The notes under the pieces were generated by a model. The model saw only the letters and a list, made by a program, of their open reading frames with translations, searched no databases and was not told where the DNA came from. 64,000 nt of DNA from Rhodospirillales bacterium URHD0017 (GTDB lineage Bacteria > Pseudomonadota > Alphaproteobacteria > Reyranellales > Reyranellaceae): NCBI GenBank assembly GCA_900110395.1, contig FODP01000002.1:490065-554064 (forward strand), read 5' to 3'. Positions 27,198 to 37,085 of the stretch are shown here, in pieces. A program made the translations under genes and the position numbers. How positions within the stretch are numbered: position 1 is the first letter of the stretch; each line of letters opens with the position of its first letter.

Positions 27198-28205
27198 ATG
27201 CGTGTCAGCGCCGGCCTGCCGACCGGGATGGAGGGTCTCACCTACCCCATCCCGTTCTCCGATCCCGAGAACGTCATAAAAATCGCCCAGGCCGCCGAGA
27301 AGTTCGGCTACGACTCGGTGTGGGGCAACGACCACATGACGACCCAGAACTACGTGCGCGCCGAGTTCCCGGTGCCGCCGCGTTTCTGGGAACCCTTGAT
27401 CACCTACGCCTTCGTGCTGTCGGAGACCAAGACCATCAAGGTCGGCACCGGCGTGATCGTGCTGCCGATGCGCCACGACATCGTGGTCCTGGCCAAGCAG
27501 ATCGCGACGCTCGACCATTTCGGCAAGGGCCGCGTCGAGATCGGCCTCGGCATCGGCGCCTACCGCGAGGAGTTCAAGGCGCTGCAGCCCGACGCCAGGA
27601 TGGATCGCGGCGACATCGTCGACGAGGGACTGCAGGCGCTGAACCTGCTGTTCAAGGAGCGCGTCGCGAGCTTCGACGGCAAGTACTACAAGTTCCGCGA
27701 CGTCGAGCTCTATCCCAAGCCGTTGCAGAAGCACATCCCGATCTATGTCGGCGGCAACAACCCCAACAACATCACGCGCACCGTGAAGTGGGCCGACGGC
27801 TGGCTGCCGGCCGGCATGCATGTCGACCGCCTGCGCGCCGGCGTGAAGACGCTGCGCGAGGAGGCCGAGAAGGCCGGCCGCGATCCCAAGACCATCGAGG
27901 TCTGTCCGCAGTTCGTGGTGCATGTCGGCAAGACGCGGCAGGCCGCGATTGAAAGCTTCCGCAAGAGCCAGATGAACAAGCACCTGGTGTCGCTCGCCAA
28001 GTCGACCTTGAAGGGCCAGGGCACGGCCACTCACGAGGACATCAACCTGATCGGCACGCCCGCCGAGATCGTCGACAAGGCCAACGCCTTCCGCGAGGCC
28101 GGGGTCACGCACCTGCTCGGGCTCTACTTCGCTGCAAATACCGTCCAGGAGCTGATCGACCAGATGCAGATTTTCGGGGAAGAAGTCACCCCGAAGGTCA
28201 GGTAA
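27198..28205 (+). CDS. LLM class oxidoreductase
   Basis: This 335-residue luciferase-like protein begins MRVSAGLPTGMEGLTYPIPF and has YDSVWGNDHMTTQNYV, KGRVEIGLGIGAYREEF and KHIPIYVGGNN. The Shine-Dalgarno is GGGAGAGAG. It is clearly paralogous to the protein encoded at 31869-32861, sharing LPTG-EG-YPIPF, GYDSVWGNDH and the GAYREEF core. Position after hyuB suggests a role in the same catabolic unit. Cofactor not determined. Confidence 0.87.
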   Translation: MRVSAGLPTGMEGLTYPIPFSDPENVIKIAQAAEKFGYDSVWGNDHMTTQNYVRAEFPVPPRFWEPLITYAFVLSETKTIKVGTGVIVLPMRHDIVVLAKQIATLDHFGKGRVEIGLGIGAYREEFKALQPDARMDRGDIVDEGLQALNLLFKERVASFDGKYYKFRDVELYPKPLQKHIPIYVGGNNPNNITRTVKWADGWLPAGMHVDRLRAGVKTLREEAEKAGRDPKTIEVCPQFVVHVGKTRQAAIESFRKSQMNKHLVSLAKSTLKGQGTATHEDINLIGTPAEIVDKANAFREAGVTHLLGLYFAANTVQELIDQMQIFGEEVTPKVR

Positions 28206-28355
28206 ACAGATCGGCCTTGCGCATTGAGCGAGGAAACAGGCAGATTGACCGAGGCGTCGCGGCGGTGGGGTTCGCCAAGACGATACAAACCTACCGAGTG
28301 AGACCCGCTGTGTGACGCTTCCGTCGCCCGGCGATGCTGAGTTGACGGAACCCCA

Positions 28356-31300
28356 ATGACGACCAACCTCACCTTTCATATGTCCTCCGGCTTCCTGCAG
28401 GAGGTCACCGGCTCGTTGACCGGTACGGGCGGAACCGGGACCCAGAATGGAAGCTGGGCCTATCTGTGGAACGAGACGCCACCATCGGACGTGGCGGCCT
28501 CGGGGCTTCTGCCGGGGGCGGCGAACAACTGGACGCCGCTGGTCCTGAACGGCTCGATCTCCAGCAACGTCACCTTCAACAGCACCAACAGCGATTACGA
28601 AGTCACGGTCGCGCTGACCGATGCGTCGCTGGGCACGGTGTCCTCCAGCTCGATCTATCTCATCGTGCAGAGCGAGAATCCGGCCGCCCATACCGACCTC
28701 ACCCAGTCGTCGGCGATCGGCAGCACCATCGGCCAGATCCTGCCCAACACGCAGAACTGGAACTACGGCTACGCGGCGTTCGAAGTGACACTGACCAACG
28801 GTTCAGCGGACCTCGGCGACCTGACGGCCATTCCGGGCTTTGCCTGGAATACGGCGGTGAACATCGACTACGACGACAGCACCAGCCAGCATCGCGGCCT
28901 CGGCACCAGCGCGCAGTCGCTGACCAACACCTTGAGCACGAACAATCCCTCGGCCGTGCTCAAGTATCCGACGTCCGGCGGGACGCCGTACAGTGCCCTG
29001 GACGGCGTGACCTCGATGGTCAACTCGCCGTCCAACAGCACGTTCGGACCCGGCGACTATCCGACCAGCGCGTGGAGCTCGTACCTGACGGCGGTCGAGG
29101 GCATGTCGAACATCACGCTGTCGGGCACCACCAACGGCGAGCCCGATGCCAACGGCGTCTGGCACAACGCCCAGTACTATTCCTACACCGTCTCGACGCA
29201 GACCCTGGCGAGCGGCGCCTGGGGCGCCGCCGGCACCTATTTCGTGTTCAGCCCCAACGCGAGCAGCCAGACCCAGGGCTATGTCGTGATGAGCGAAGCC
29301 ACGCTGCAGTCCAACCTGTACGCGGCCGGCCAGGGCACGATGAGCATCTGGGAGGACAGCGCCTTCACCCAGGCCTATGACGTGCCGGGCAGCGCGCCCT
29401 TCGGGCAGCCGCAGACCAACGTGATCGGCACCTCGGTCAACAACCAGTGGGGCAACCTCCTCACGCCGTTCTTCACCGGCTTCACCGCGGGCTACTGGGG
29501 AACGACCTCGCAGTCGGCGAACACGATGATGCCGACGACGTCGGCGGCGACCAATCTCGGCGGCGGCACGATCGACCTCAACCAGACGCTGAACTGGTCG
29601 CCGGCCTATGCCTTCGACGTCCACCGGGTGGGGACCATCCCGACCTACCAGCACAACGACTTCTGGACCCAGCAGTTCTTCAACAATTCGAACATCTACG
29701 GCTCGGCCTTCTCGGACAACCTCTCGGTCGGCCTGACGACCGGCCCGCTGATCCCGCTGTCGCAGCCCGATGGCTCCAAGCTCAACGTCTCCAACATCGA
29801 TCTCTACGTCTACGGCGCGAGCGAGACGGCCACGACCTACTTCACGCCCGTCGCGAGTTCGGTCTACCTGTCCTTGCCGGGCGGCCAGAGCGACTACCTT
29901 CCGGTGACGACGGTCAGCGCCACGACGACCGGACCGCAGTTGATCGTCTCCGGCCAGACTGCCGGCCTGTTCCCCGAGTCCACCCTCAGCGTCCAGCTCG
30001 GCCTCTATCAGGGCAACGGCCAGTTCAGCTATGCGACGCTGCAGCCCGCCAGCAACTCCAACACCGGCCAGACGGACTACTGGCAGAACTACAACCTCAC
30101 CAACAATGGCGGGGTATGGACAGCGACGTCGGGCGGTTCCAACGACGAGGGGACGTTCATCATCACCACCCTGCCGATGTCCACGACGGGGACAACGGGA
30201 CAGGTCTACTGGTACCAGCTCGTCTTCACCGACAGTGGAGGCCCTCCGAAGGTCTATAACTTCTACGCCACCCAGGGATCGAGTGTCGGAACGATCGATA
30301 TCGACGCCACCGACTTTGCCGCCGACGGGGGTGCGACATTGGCCCCGACCGGCCAGGCCAATTACATGAAACTCTCCCTCAACCCGGCGACGTCGATGCC
30401 CGTCGGCATGCTGGACTTCGCCTACAACTCGCAATTCTCGGCGATGCCGGCGGCGCCGGTGGCCGGGACGCTGTCAGGCAGCACGTTCACACCCTTCGAC
30501 GGCCAGGACAGCATCGGCATCACCGGCAACAAGTACGCCACCGGCAGCGAGACGGCCGCGCCCGACATCACCATCGACGTCGGCAGCAGCCTGGCCTTCG
30601 GCTGGACGGGCACCAACAACGACTCGTCGACCAACTACAACCCGTCGACCAAGGTGTTCGGCTGGACGTCGGCATATACCAACAAGATCGTCGCCAACGA
30701 CATCGCGATGGTCACCATCTACGACGGCGCGACGGCGATCGCCCATCTGCAGGCCGAGGCGGACCTGGACGGCCAATGGACGACGTCGGCCGACACCCAG
30801 CAGCTCGGGAACGGCACGTACACGGTAGCCATGCAGGAATACCTGCCGGGCGGCACCACGATCTTTGGCACCGGCACCAGTGCCGTCGCTCCGATAAGCG
30901 CCGTGCTCACCCTGAACGTCAGCCTGACGCAGCTCACGCTGCAGGAGACCTCGTCAGGCGATGCCCTGCAGTTCGCGCCCCACGGCGATCTCCGCGACGG
31001 CGCCGGCAACTGGCTGCATTTCGATCCGGTGGCGGGCACGCAGCTCCCGCAAGGCGCGCAGCTGCTGCTCTACGCCACGACGGCCGACGGCACTCTGGTC
31101 GGACGCGACGGCACGATCGGCGGTGGCGTCAGCCTCGCCGACGCGACGCTCGCCAGGCTGGGCTCTATGCGCAGCGACGGCGGCATGGAGCTGCTGAAGC
31201 TTGGCCAGACGCTGTTCCTGCCGGACGACCAGCAGCTCCATTTCGCCCTGCTCAACCCCGACGGCACGATCACCAGCCGGCCCGACGTGCACATCACGCC

Positions 31301-31859
31301 GCAGAACAACGGCTCGATGCTCGTGACCGGCGCCGGCCTGTCGTTCTCGGTCACGGTCGGCAACAATCTCGACCACCAGGACTACTTCGCCTCCGAGCAG
31401 CGCAGCAGCAACCTGCCGGTTGTCTACCTGACCCAGGGCGAATCGATTCACGTCGAAGCGGCCGGCAGTGCCAAGAACGCCAACACCATCCATTTCGTGC
31501 GCTTCGACTACGATCACGACAGCGACACGATCGTGGGCGTAGGCGGCGTGGCCTACGGCAACACCGATGCCTTCCGCGCCGCCGTCCAGGCGAACTGGGA
31601 TCCGAGCTTCGCCGTCCAGAACGGCAACGGGACCTTCCATGTCAGCCAGGATTGGAAGGTCGGCGGCAAGCAGGGCTTCTACGCGCCGGTGCTGGTCACG
31701 CCGGACGGCGAGATCTTCGTGCCCGGCACGGCCAACAAGGACGGCCGCGTGCATGTCCAGACCTTCGGCGAGAACGTCTTCGCCTTCGAGGACGTGCGCG
31801 CCGACCATGGCGGCGACTTCGACTACAACGACATGGTGGTCAAGCTGTCGGTGCTGTGA
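28356..31859 (+). CDS. Large putative secreted protein with C-terminal DUF4114-type domain
   Basis: This 1167-residue protein is rich in Ser, Thr, Asn, Gly and aromatic residues and poor in Lys and Arg. I see no N-terminal signal peptide and no transmembrane helix. The last roughly 140 residues resemble DUF4114, ending with the acidic motif ENVFAFEDVRADHGGDFDYN, a likely Ca-binding element found on surface or secreted proteins. Type I secretion is a reasonable guess but no GGXGXDXXX repeats are seen. The first 950 residues look like beta-sandwich sequence with many NxT/NxS tracts (for example NNSNIYGSAFSDNLSVGL); I do not recognise an enzyme. The 150 bases upstream hold nothing clear. Its composition differs from its neighbours and it interrupts the LLM genes. 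Confidence 0.8.
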   Translation: MTTNLTFHMSSGFLQEVTGSLTGTGGTGTQNGSWAYLWNETPPSDVAASGLLPGAANNWTPLVLNGSISSNVTFNSTNSDYEVTVALTDASLGTVSSSSIYLIVQSENPAAHTDLTQSSAIGSTIGQILPNTQNWNYGYAAFEVTLTNGSADLGDLTAIPGFAWNTAVNIDYDDSTSQHRGLGTSAQSLTNTLSTNNPSAVLKYPTSGGTPYSALDGVTSMVNSPSNSTFGPGDYPTSAWSSYLTAVEGMSNITLSGTTNGEPDANGVWHNAQYYSYTVSTQTLASGAWGAAGTYFVFSPNASSQTQGYVVMSEATLQSNLYAAGQGTMSIWEDSAFTQAYDVPGSAPFGQPQTNVIGTSVNNQWGNLLTPFFTGFTAGYWGTTSQSANTMMPTTSAATNLGGGTIDLNQTLNWSPAYAFDVHRVGTIPTYQHNDFWTQQFFNNSNIYGSAFSDNLSVGLTTGPLIPLSQPDGSKLNVSNIDLYVYGASETATTYFTPVASSVYLSLPGGQSDYLPVTTVSATTTGPQLIVSGQTAGLFPESTLSVQLGLYQGNGQFSYATLQPASNSNTGQTDYWQNYNLTNNGGVWTATSGGSNDEGTFIITTLPMSTTGTTGQVYWYQLVFTDSGGPPKVYNFYATQGSSVGTIDIDATDFAADGGATLAPTGQANYMKLSLNPATSMPVGMLDFAYNSQFSAMPAAPVAGTLSGSTFTPFDGQDSIGITGNKYATGSETAAPDITIDVGSSLAFGWTGTNNDSSTNYNPSTKVFGWTSAYTNKIVANDIAMVTIYDGATAIAHLQAEADLDGQWTTSADTQQLGNGTYTVAMQEYLPGGTTIFGTGTSAVAPISAVLTLNVSLTQLTLQETSSGDALQFAPHGDLRDGAGNWLHFDPVAGTQLPQGAQLLLYATTADGTLVGRDGTIGGGVSLADATLARLGSMRSDGGMELLKLGQTLFLPDDQQLHFALLNPDGTITSRPDVHITPQNNGSMLVTGAGLSFSVTVGNNLDHQDYFASEQRSSNLPVVYLTQGESIHVEAAGSAKNANTIHFVRFDYDHDSDTIVGVGGVAYGNTDAFRAAVQANWDPSFAVQNGNGTFHVSQDWKVGGKQGFYAPVLVTPDGEIFVPGTANKDGRVHVQTFGENVFAFEDVRADHGGDFDYNDMVVKLSVL

Positions 31860-31868
31860 CGACGAGTC

Positions 31869-32861
31869 TTACAACGCCACTTTCGCGAACCACTCCACCT
31901 GGTCCTCGAACTCGGCCATGCTGTCGGCCGGGATCATCAGGGCGCAGGCGTGGTCGACACCGATCTTTTTGAGGCCGTCGATCTTCTCGAGGATGAGGTC
32001 GGGTGAGCCGACCAGGTTGGCCACGACCTGCTTGGTGAGGTCGCGGCCGGTGTAGGCGAGCGACTTGCGGTGGGCGACCAGCCCTGACTCCATGTAGCGA
32101 CGTTCGGCCTCTTCCGCCGTCTTGGCGATGGTCATCGAGAATTGCGGCGCGATCTCGATCTCCCTGGGATCGCGGCCGAGCTCGGCGGCGCGGGCCTTCA
32201 GTTTCTTGATGCGCTCCTCGAGCTCGGGCCACGGGCGCCAGCCGGACAGCCAGCCCGTGGCAAGGCGCGCGGCGCGTTCGACGGTCTCCATGTTGTGCCC
32301 GCCGACCCACAGGGCGAACGGGTCCGCCTTGGGCTTGGGGTACATCTCGACGTCGCGCACGGCGTAGTACCTGCCTTCGTGCGTCACCCGTCGCTCGCTG
32401 AACAGCCGGCGCATCAGCTCCAGTCCCTCGTCCATCATCTCGCCGCGCCGCGCCTTGGGCGCCAGCCGAGGTGCCCAGGCGGCGAACTCCTCGCGATAGG
32501 CGCCGACGCCCAGCGCCAGCACCAGGCGGCCGTTGGAGAGCTGGTCGATGGTGGCGGCCTGCTTGGCGAGCCAGAACGGATCGCGCATCGGCAGCACCGC
32601 CAGCGCCGTGCCGACGCGGATGCGCGTCGTCGCGGCGGCGCAGAACGACAGCACCGTCAGGACCTCGTAGAAATTCGGCGCCTTGTCGGGGAACAGCTCG
32701 CGCACATAGTGCTGGCTGGTGATGTGGTCGTTGCCCCACACCGAATCGTAGCCGAGCTTCTCGCAGAGCTGCGCCATGCGCACGAAATCGCCGGGCTCGA
32801 CGAACGGGATGGGATACATGACCCCTTCGAAGCCGGTCGGCAGGCTGATGCTGAACTTCAT
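31869..32861 (-). CDS. LLM class oxidoreductase
   Basis: This 330-residue luciferase-like protein starts MKFSISLPTGFEG at 32861 after GGAGATAGC; the 19-residue extension further upstream is not convincing. It has YDSVWGNDHITSQHYV, DQLSNGRLVLALGVGAYREEF and DPFALWVGGHNMETVE. It is the paralogue of the protein at 27198-28205. It lies 1 base after the stop of the next upstream LLM gene and is convergent with the large secreted-protein gene. Confidence 0.87.
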   Translation of the reverse strand: MKFSISLPTGFEGVMYPIPFVEPGDFVRMAQLCEKLGYDSVWGNDHITSQHYVRELFPDKAPNFYEVLTVLSFCAAATTRIRVGTALAVLPMRDPFWLAKQAATIDQLSNGRLVLALGVGAYREEFAAWAPRLAPKARRGEMMDEGLELMRRLFSERRVTHEGRYYAVRDVEMYPKPKADPFALWVGGHNMETVERAARLATGWLSGWRPWPELEERIKKLKARAAELGRDPREIEIAPQFSMTIAKTAEEAERRYMESGLVAHRKSLAYTGRDLTKQVVANLVGSPDLILEKIDGLKKIGVDHACALMIPADSMAEFEDQVEWFAKVAL

Positions 32862-32862
32862 G

Positions 32863-33816
32863 CTATCTCCGAACCGCGGCCAGGGCCGCGGCGATCGACG
32901 GAGCATCATCCATGCCACCGATCACGACCTCGTCGAGGCCGATGGCGCGATACTCGTCGAGCTTGGCGCGCACCTGATCGGGCGTGCCGCAGGCGGCGTG
33001 GCGGCGCACGATGTCGTCGCTCACCAGGTGGTCGACCTCGGCCCAGTTCTCCGCCGCGTAGGCCGTGGCGAGTGCGGCCTGGTCGAGCCTGGCGCCCGAC
33101 AGGCGGATGTTCTCGGCATGATGGGCGCCGCGCAGCACGAAGCCGATCGGCCGGCGGATCGGGTCGATGCCTTCCTTCTCCGTCGCGCCGAGCTTGGTGT
33201 AGACGATGCCGACCTTCCTGAAGCCCGGGTTGGCGCTTGCCGCCTCGGCAAGACAGGCCTTCACGAAGGGCGGCGAGGTCGCGGCCGAGATCAGCACGCC
33301 GTCGCTCTCTCGCCCGGCGAGCTTCAGCATGCGCGCGCGCGAGGCCGCCAGCACGATCGGCACCTTGCGGGGCCCGTTGGCCAGCCGGCGACCGGAGACC
33401 CGGAACATCTGGCCCTGGAAATCCGCCATTTCGCCGGCCAGCAGGGCGCGGCAGATCTTCACCGTCTCGCCGATGCTGACCAGCGGCCTGGTCGCCTCCA
33501 GGCCCGCCGCCTTTAGGTCGGCTGGCGCGCCGGCGCCGAGGCAGAGGATGACGCGGCCGGGATACATCTCCTCGAGTGTCGCCGCTGCCATGGCGATGAA
33601 AACCGGATGCACCGAATAGGGGCTCATCGCCATCAGCGCGATCTTGATGCGCCTGGTGGCGCCCAGCGCCAGCGCCGCCATGGTGATGGGGTCGCGGAGA
33701 TAAAGGTGGCAGGCGATCCAAAGGGTCGAGGCGCCGCCCTCCTCCGCCGCCTTGGCCTGGGCCGGGATGTCGGTGACGGGCGCTCGGCCGTCCATGGAGA
33801 TGCTGAACTCAGCCAT
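32863..33816 (-). CDS. LLM class oxidoreductase, methylene-H4MPT-reductase-like
   Basis: This 317-residue TIM-barrel protein resembles the F420-dependent methylenetetrahydromethanopterin reductase-like branch: MAEFSISMDGRAPVTDIPAQAKAAE, LGATRRIKIALMAMSPYSVHP and EEMYPGRVILCLGAG. The Mer branch is mostly F420-dependent, which strengthens the F420 link, but the substrate here is unknown. Its start overlaps the end of the threonine-synthase-like gene by 8 bases. Confidence 0.86.
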   Translation of the reverse strand: MAEFSISMDGRAPVTDIPAQAKAAEEGGASTLWIACHLYLRDPITMAALALGATRRIKIALMAMSPYSVHPVFIAMAAATLEEMYPGRVILCLGAGAPADLKAAGLEATRPLVSIGETVKICRALLAGEMADFQGQMFRVSGRRLANGPRKVPIVLAASRARMLKLAGRESDGVLISAATSPPFVKACLAEAASANPGFRKVGIVYTKLGATEKEGIDPIRRPIGFVLRGAHHAENIRLSGARLDQAALATAYAAENWAEVDHLVSDDIVRRHAACGTPDQVRAKLDEYRAIGLDEVVIGGMDDAPSIAAALAAVRR

Positions 33817-35062
33817 GGGCGAATCCGTAGGCGTTCTTGAGCGCGGCCAAGAGCTCGGTCAGGCCGCCGCTGACCAGCGGCGGCTCGGGCAGCGCCGTCT
33901 CGATCGGACCGGGATCTTTCAACCCGCTCGCCGTCAGCAGCGCCACGCAGCGTTCGTGTGGCGCGATCGTTCCGTCGGCGCGCAAGCGCTCGATGGCGGC
34001 GAAGGGCGCGACCGACGACGCCTCGGGCCAGATGCCTTCCTTGGCGGCGAGGGTCACGACCCAACGGCGCAAATCGTCGTCACCGATCGTGACGGCGGCG
34101 CCGCGCGAGCGGCGCAGCACGTCGAGCCCCTGGACCGTGGCTTGCGCCGCGCCGATCGAGGTCGCGATGGAGGGTGCGTTGCGCGGCAGTTCGGGCGGCA
34201 TGGCATCGCCGCTGGCCATGGCGGCGGTGAGCGAGCCCGAGACCTCGGCGGCGACGAAGCGCGGCACGCGATCGATCCAGCCCAGGGCCTTCAGGTCCTC
34301 AAAGCCCTTCCACATGCCGAACAGCGCATCGCCGTAGCACACCGGCAGCACGCACCAGTCGGGCGGGTTCCAGTCGAAGGCCTCGGCGATCTCGTAGGCG
34401 ATCGTCTTGTAACCTTCCATGCCGTACGGGTTGCTGCCGACCACGGGACCGAAGAACGGCGAGGTCGGATACCAGCCGAACTCGCGCACGCCCAGCGATT
34501 GCAGGCGCCAGCGATCGGCCTTGTCGTTGACCTTCACCACCATGGCGCCATAGGCGCGCATCTGCAGCACCAGCGGTCCGGCCGAGCCCACGAAGGTGAA
34601 GACGACACACGGCAGCCCCGCCTTTGCGGCGTAAGCGGCGGCGGCGGCACCGGCATTGCCCGACGAGCTCGAGGCGATGACCCTGGCGCCGAAACGTTTC
34701 GCCATCGAGAGCGCGCCCGACGCGAGCCGGTCCTTGAACGACCAGGTCGGATTGCGCGACTCGTCCTTGATCCAGACGTCGCCCAAACCGAGGTTGGGCG
34801 CTTCGAGCAATGGCGTGTCGCCCTCGCCGAGACTCACCGCATCGCCGGCGGTCGCCGGCAGGAAGGCATCCCATCGCCACATCGATCGCGGACGCCGCTG
34901 CAGATCGTTGCGGCCGAGACTCGAGCCGGGAACGGAATCGTAGGCGACCGTGAGATTGGCCGGAGCACCGGCGGATCGGCAGGCCGGACAATCGTCGGCG
35001 AAACGATCGACCGCATATCGGGCGCTGCACCGAACGCAGACCAGCGCACTGGCAGAAGGCAT
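33809..35062 (-). CDS. Threonine synthase-like PLP enzyme
   Basis: This 417-residue fold-type II pyridoxal phosphate enzyme starts with a rubredoxin-like zinc site (CVRC and CPAC) as in many threonine synthases. It then has GEGDTPLLEAPNLG, the PLP lysine in NPTWSFKDRLASGA, and the SSSSGNAGAAAAAYAAKAG substrate/phosphate loop. Threonine synthase makes threonine from O-phosphohomoserine, but this group contains many paralogues of other function. The location among LLM genes argues for a specialised role (inference). It is divergent from the LLM gene at 35141. Confidence 0.85.
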   Translation of the reverse strand: MPSASALVCVRCSARYAVDRFADDCPACRSAGAPANLTVAYDSVPGSSLGRNDLQRRPRSMWRWDAFLPATAGDAVSLGEGDTPLLEAPNLGLGDVWIKDESRNPTWSFKDRLASGALSMAKRFGARVIASSSSGNAGAAAAAYAAKAGLPCVVFTFVGSAGPLVLQMRAYGAMVVKVNDKADRWRLQSLGVREFGWYPTSPFFGPVVGSNPYGMEGYKTIAYEIAEAFDWNPPDWCVLPVCYGDALFGMWKGFEDLKALGWIDRVPRFVAAEVSGSLTAAMASGDAMPPELPRNAPSIATSIGAAQATVQGLDVLRRSRGAAVTIGDDDLRRWVVTLAAKEGIWPEASSVAPFAAIERLRADGTIAPHERCVALLTASGLKDPGPIETALPEPPLVSGGLTELLAALKNAYGFAHG

Positions 35063-35140
35063 CTTTGGAGCTTACCGAGTTTCGGGTGGTGCCTCCAATC
35101 GGCCAGTGCCAAGGTGCGGCAATTCGACAGGAGAATTGCG

Positions 35141-36001
35141 ATGGCACTGGGTCGTCTTGGCGTCTGGTACTCGACCGACAAGCTCAACGGATCGCAGCTC
35201 GGCGATCTCGTTAAGACCGTCGAAGGCAACGGCTACTCCGCACTGTGGTATCCCGAATCGCGCGGCTACGAATCGATGTCGCTGGCGGGCTACCTGCTGT
35301 CCAGGTCAAGCAAGCTCACGATCGGCAGCTCGATCGCCAACATCTATGCGCGCGATTCCTATACGGCCAAGCGCGCCCTGATTTCGCTGAATGACTGGTA
35401 CGACGGGCGTTTCATCCTGGGCCTCGGCGTCAGCCACATCCCCATGGTCGAGGGCGTCCGCGGCCATCGCTACGACAAGCCCATCCCGGCCATGCGGGCC
35501 TATCTCGACGGCATCAACAAGGATGTTCCGACTGGCGAGGAGCTGCCCGTCGTCGTTGCCGCGCTCGGGCCGAAGATGCTGGCGCTCAGCGCCGAGAAGT
35601 CGCGCGGCGCCGTTCCGTATAACGTAACGCCGCGGCACACCAGGCAGGCGGCGGCGATCCTGGGATCGAACAAGTGGCTCGCCGTCGAGCAGAAGGTGAC
35701 GATCGAGACCGACGCCAACCGCGCGCGCACGATCGGCCGCAAGGAGCTGGCACGCTACATGGTGCTGCCCAACTACCGCAACAACTGGCTGCGCGAAGGC
35801 TTCACCGAGGCCGACCTCGCCAACGGCGGCAGCGACCGCTTCATCGACGCCATGTGCCTCTGGGGCGATGCCGACACGATCAAGAAAGGCCTGCGCGCCC
35901 ACTTCGAGGCGGGCGCCACGCATGTCTGCCTGCAGCCGGTCCATGCCGACGGCGACTTCGCCGCGCGCGATCGCATGCTGGCGGCGTTGGCGGATACCTG
36001 A
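35141..36001 (+). CDS. LLM class oxidoreductase, MSMEG_4141-like
   Basis: This 286-residue protein resembles the short LLM subgroup that includes MSMEG_4141: LGRLGVWYSTDKLNGSQLGD, ALWYPESRGYESM, GSSIANIYARD and WYDGRFILGLGVSH. The ATG at 35141 follows CAGGAGAATT. It begins a two-gene plus-strand operon with the next LLM gene 14 bases later. Confidence 0.88.
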   Translation: MALGRLGVWYSTDKLNGSQLGDLVKTVEGNGYSALWYPESRGYESMSLAGYLLSRSSKLTIGSSIANIYARDSYTAKRALISLNDWYDGRFILGLGVSHIPMVEGVRGHRYDKPIPAMRAYLDGINKDVPTGEELPVVVAALGPKMLALSAEKSRGAVPYNVTPRHTRQAAAILGSNKWLAVEQKVTIETDANRARTIGRKELARYMVLPNYRNNWLREGFTEADLANGGSDRFIDAMCLWGDADTIKKGLRAHFEAGATHVCLQPVHADGDFAARDRMLAALADT

Positions 36002-36015
36002 GAAGGAACACGACG

Positions 36016-37080
36016 ATGGATTTCGGCATCGCCCTGCCCACGGCGGCAGACTCCTGGAAGGTCACCAAGGAAGCCGAGGAGCTGGGCTTCACCCACGCCT
36101 GGTTCTACGACACCCAGATGCTGAGCGCCGACTGCTTCGTCGCCATGGGCGCCGCGGCGGCCAACACCAGGCGCATCCGGCTCGGCACCGGCGTGCTGGT
36201 GCCGTCGAACCGCATCGCGCCCGTGACGGCCAATGCCTTGGCGTCGTTGAACCAGCTCGCGCCCGGCCGCATCGACTTCGGCGTCGGCACCGGCTTCACG
36301 GCGCGGCGCGCCATGGGCTTCGGCGCCATCAAGGTCAAGGATATGGAGACCTACGTCCATCAGGTCTATGGCCTGCTACGGCGCGAGACCGTCGAGTTCG
36401 AGATGGAGGGGCAGAAGAAGAAGATCCGGTTCCTCAATCCCGAGCTGCCATTGTTCAACACCAAGGACCCGATCGCGCTGCATTTCTCCGCCTTCGGTCC
36501 GCGCACCCGCGCGCTCACCGCCAAGCTCAAGGCGGGCTGGATCGACTTCGTCGGCAAGGTCGAGAACGGCATCAAGGAAGTCGAAGCCATGCGCGAGGCC
36601 TGGACCAAGGCCGGCCACGCGATCGGCGACCTGCAGGCCACCGCCTTCGCGCTGGGCTGCGTGCTGAAGGACGGCGAACCCGCAAACTCCGAACGCGCCA
36701 TGGCGCAGGCGGGACCGCGCGCCGCGGTGATGCTCCATCGCGCGGCCGACGAGGCGCTGGCCGGCCTGAAGCCGGGCGTGGCCATGCTGTCGACCCCGGA
36801 GATCAAGGCCTACATCGAGCAGGCGCGCGGCTTCGAGCCCAAGGACGCGCCCTACCTCGAGAACCACCGCGGCCATCTGATGTTCGTCAAGGCGGAGGAG
36901 AAGAAGTTTGTCAGCGCCGAGCTGATCGCCAACACCTCCTTCACCGCGAGCGAGGCCGAGATCAAGAAACGCATCGAGGCGCTGCGCGGCGCGGGCTACA
37001 ACCAGTTCACCATCCAGCTCGTGCCCGGCCAGGAACACGCGCTCGCCGACTGGGCCAGAATCCGCAAGGCGTTCGCGTAA
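36016..37080 (+). CDS. LLM class oxidoreductase
   Basis: This 354-residue luciferase-like protein has MDFGIALPTAADSWKVTKEA, HAWFYDTQML, TRRIRLGTGVLVPSNRIAP and PGRIDFGVGTGFTARRAMG. A long insertion after the central barrel (EMEGQKKKIRFLNPELPL) makes it larger than most neighbours. It is translated from ATG 36016 with AGAAGGAAC upstream. Substrate unknown. Confidence 0.87.
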   Translation: MDFGIALPTAADSWKVTKEAEELGFTHAWFYDTQMLSADCFVAMGAAAANTRRIRLGTGVLVPSNRIAPVTANALASLNQLAPGRIDFGVGTGFTARRAMGFGAIKVKDMETYVHQVYGLLRRETVEFEMEGQKKKIRFLNPELPLFNTKDPIALHFSAFGPRTRALTAKLKAGWIDFVGKVENGIKEVEAMREAWTKAGHAIGDLQATAFALGCVLKDGEPANSERAMAQAGPRAAVMLHRAADEALAGLKPGVAMLSTPEIKAYIEQARGFEPKDAPYLENHRGHLMFVKAEEKKFVSAELIANTSFTASEAEIKKRIEALRGAGYNQFTIQLVPGQEHALADWARIRKAFA

Positions 37081-37085
37081 CTAGT

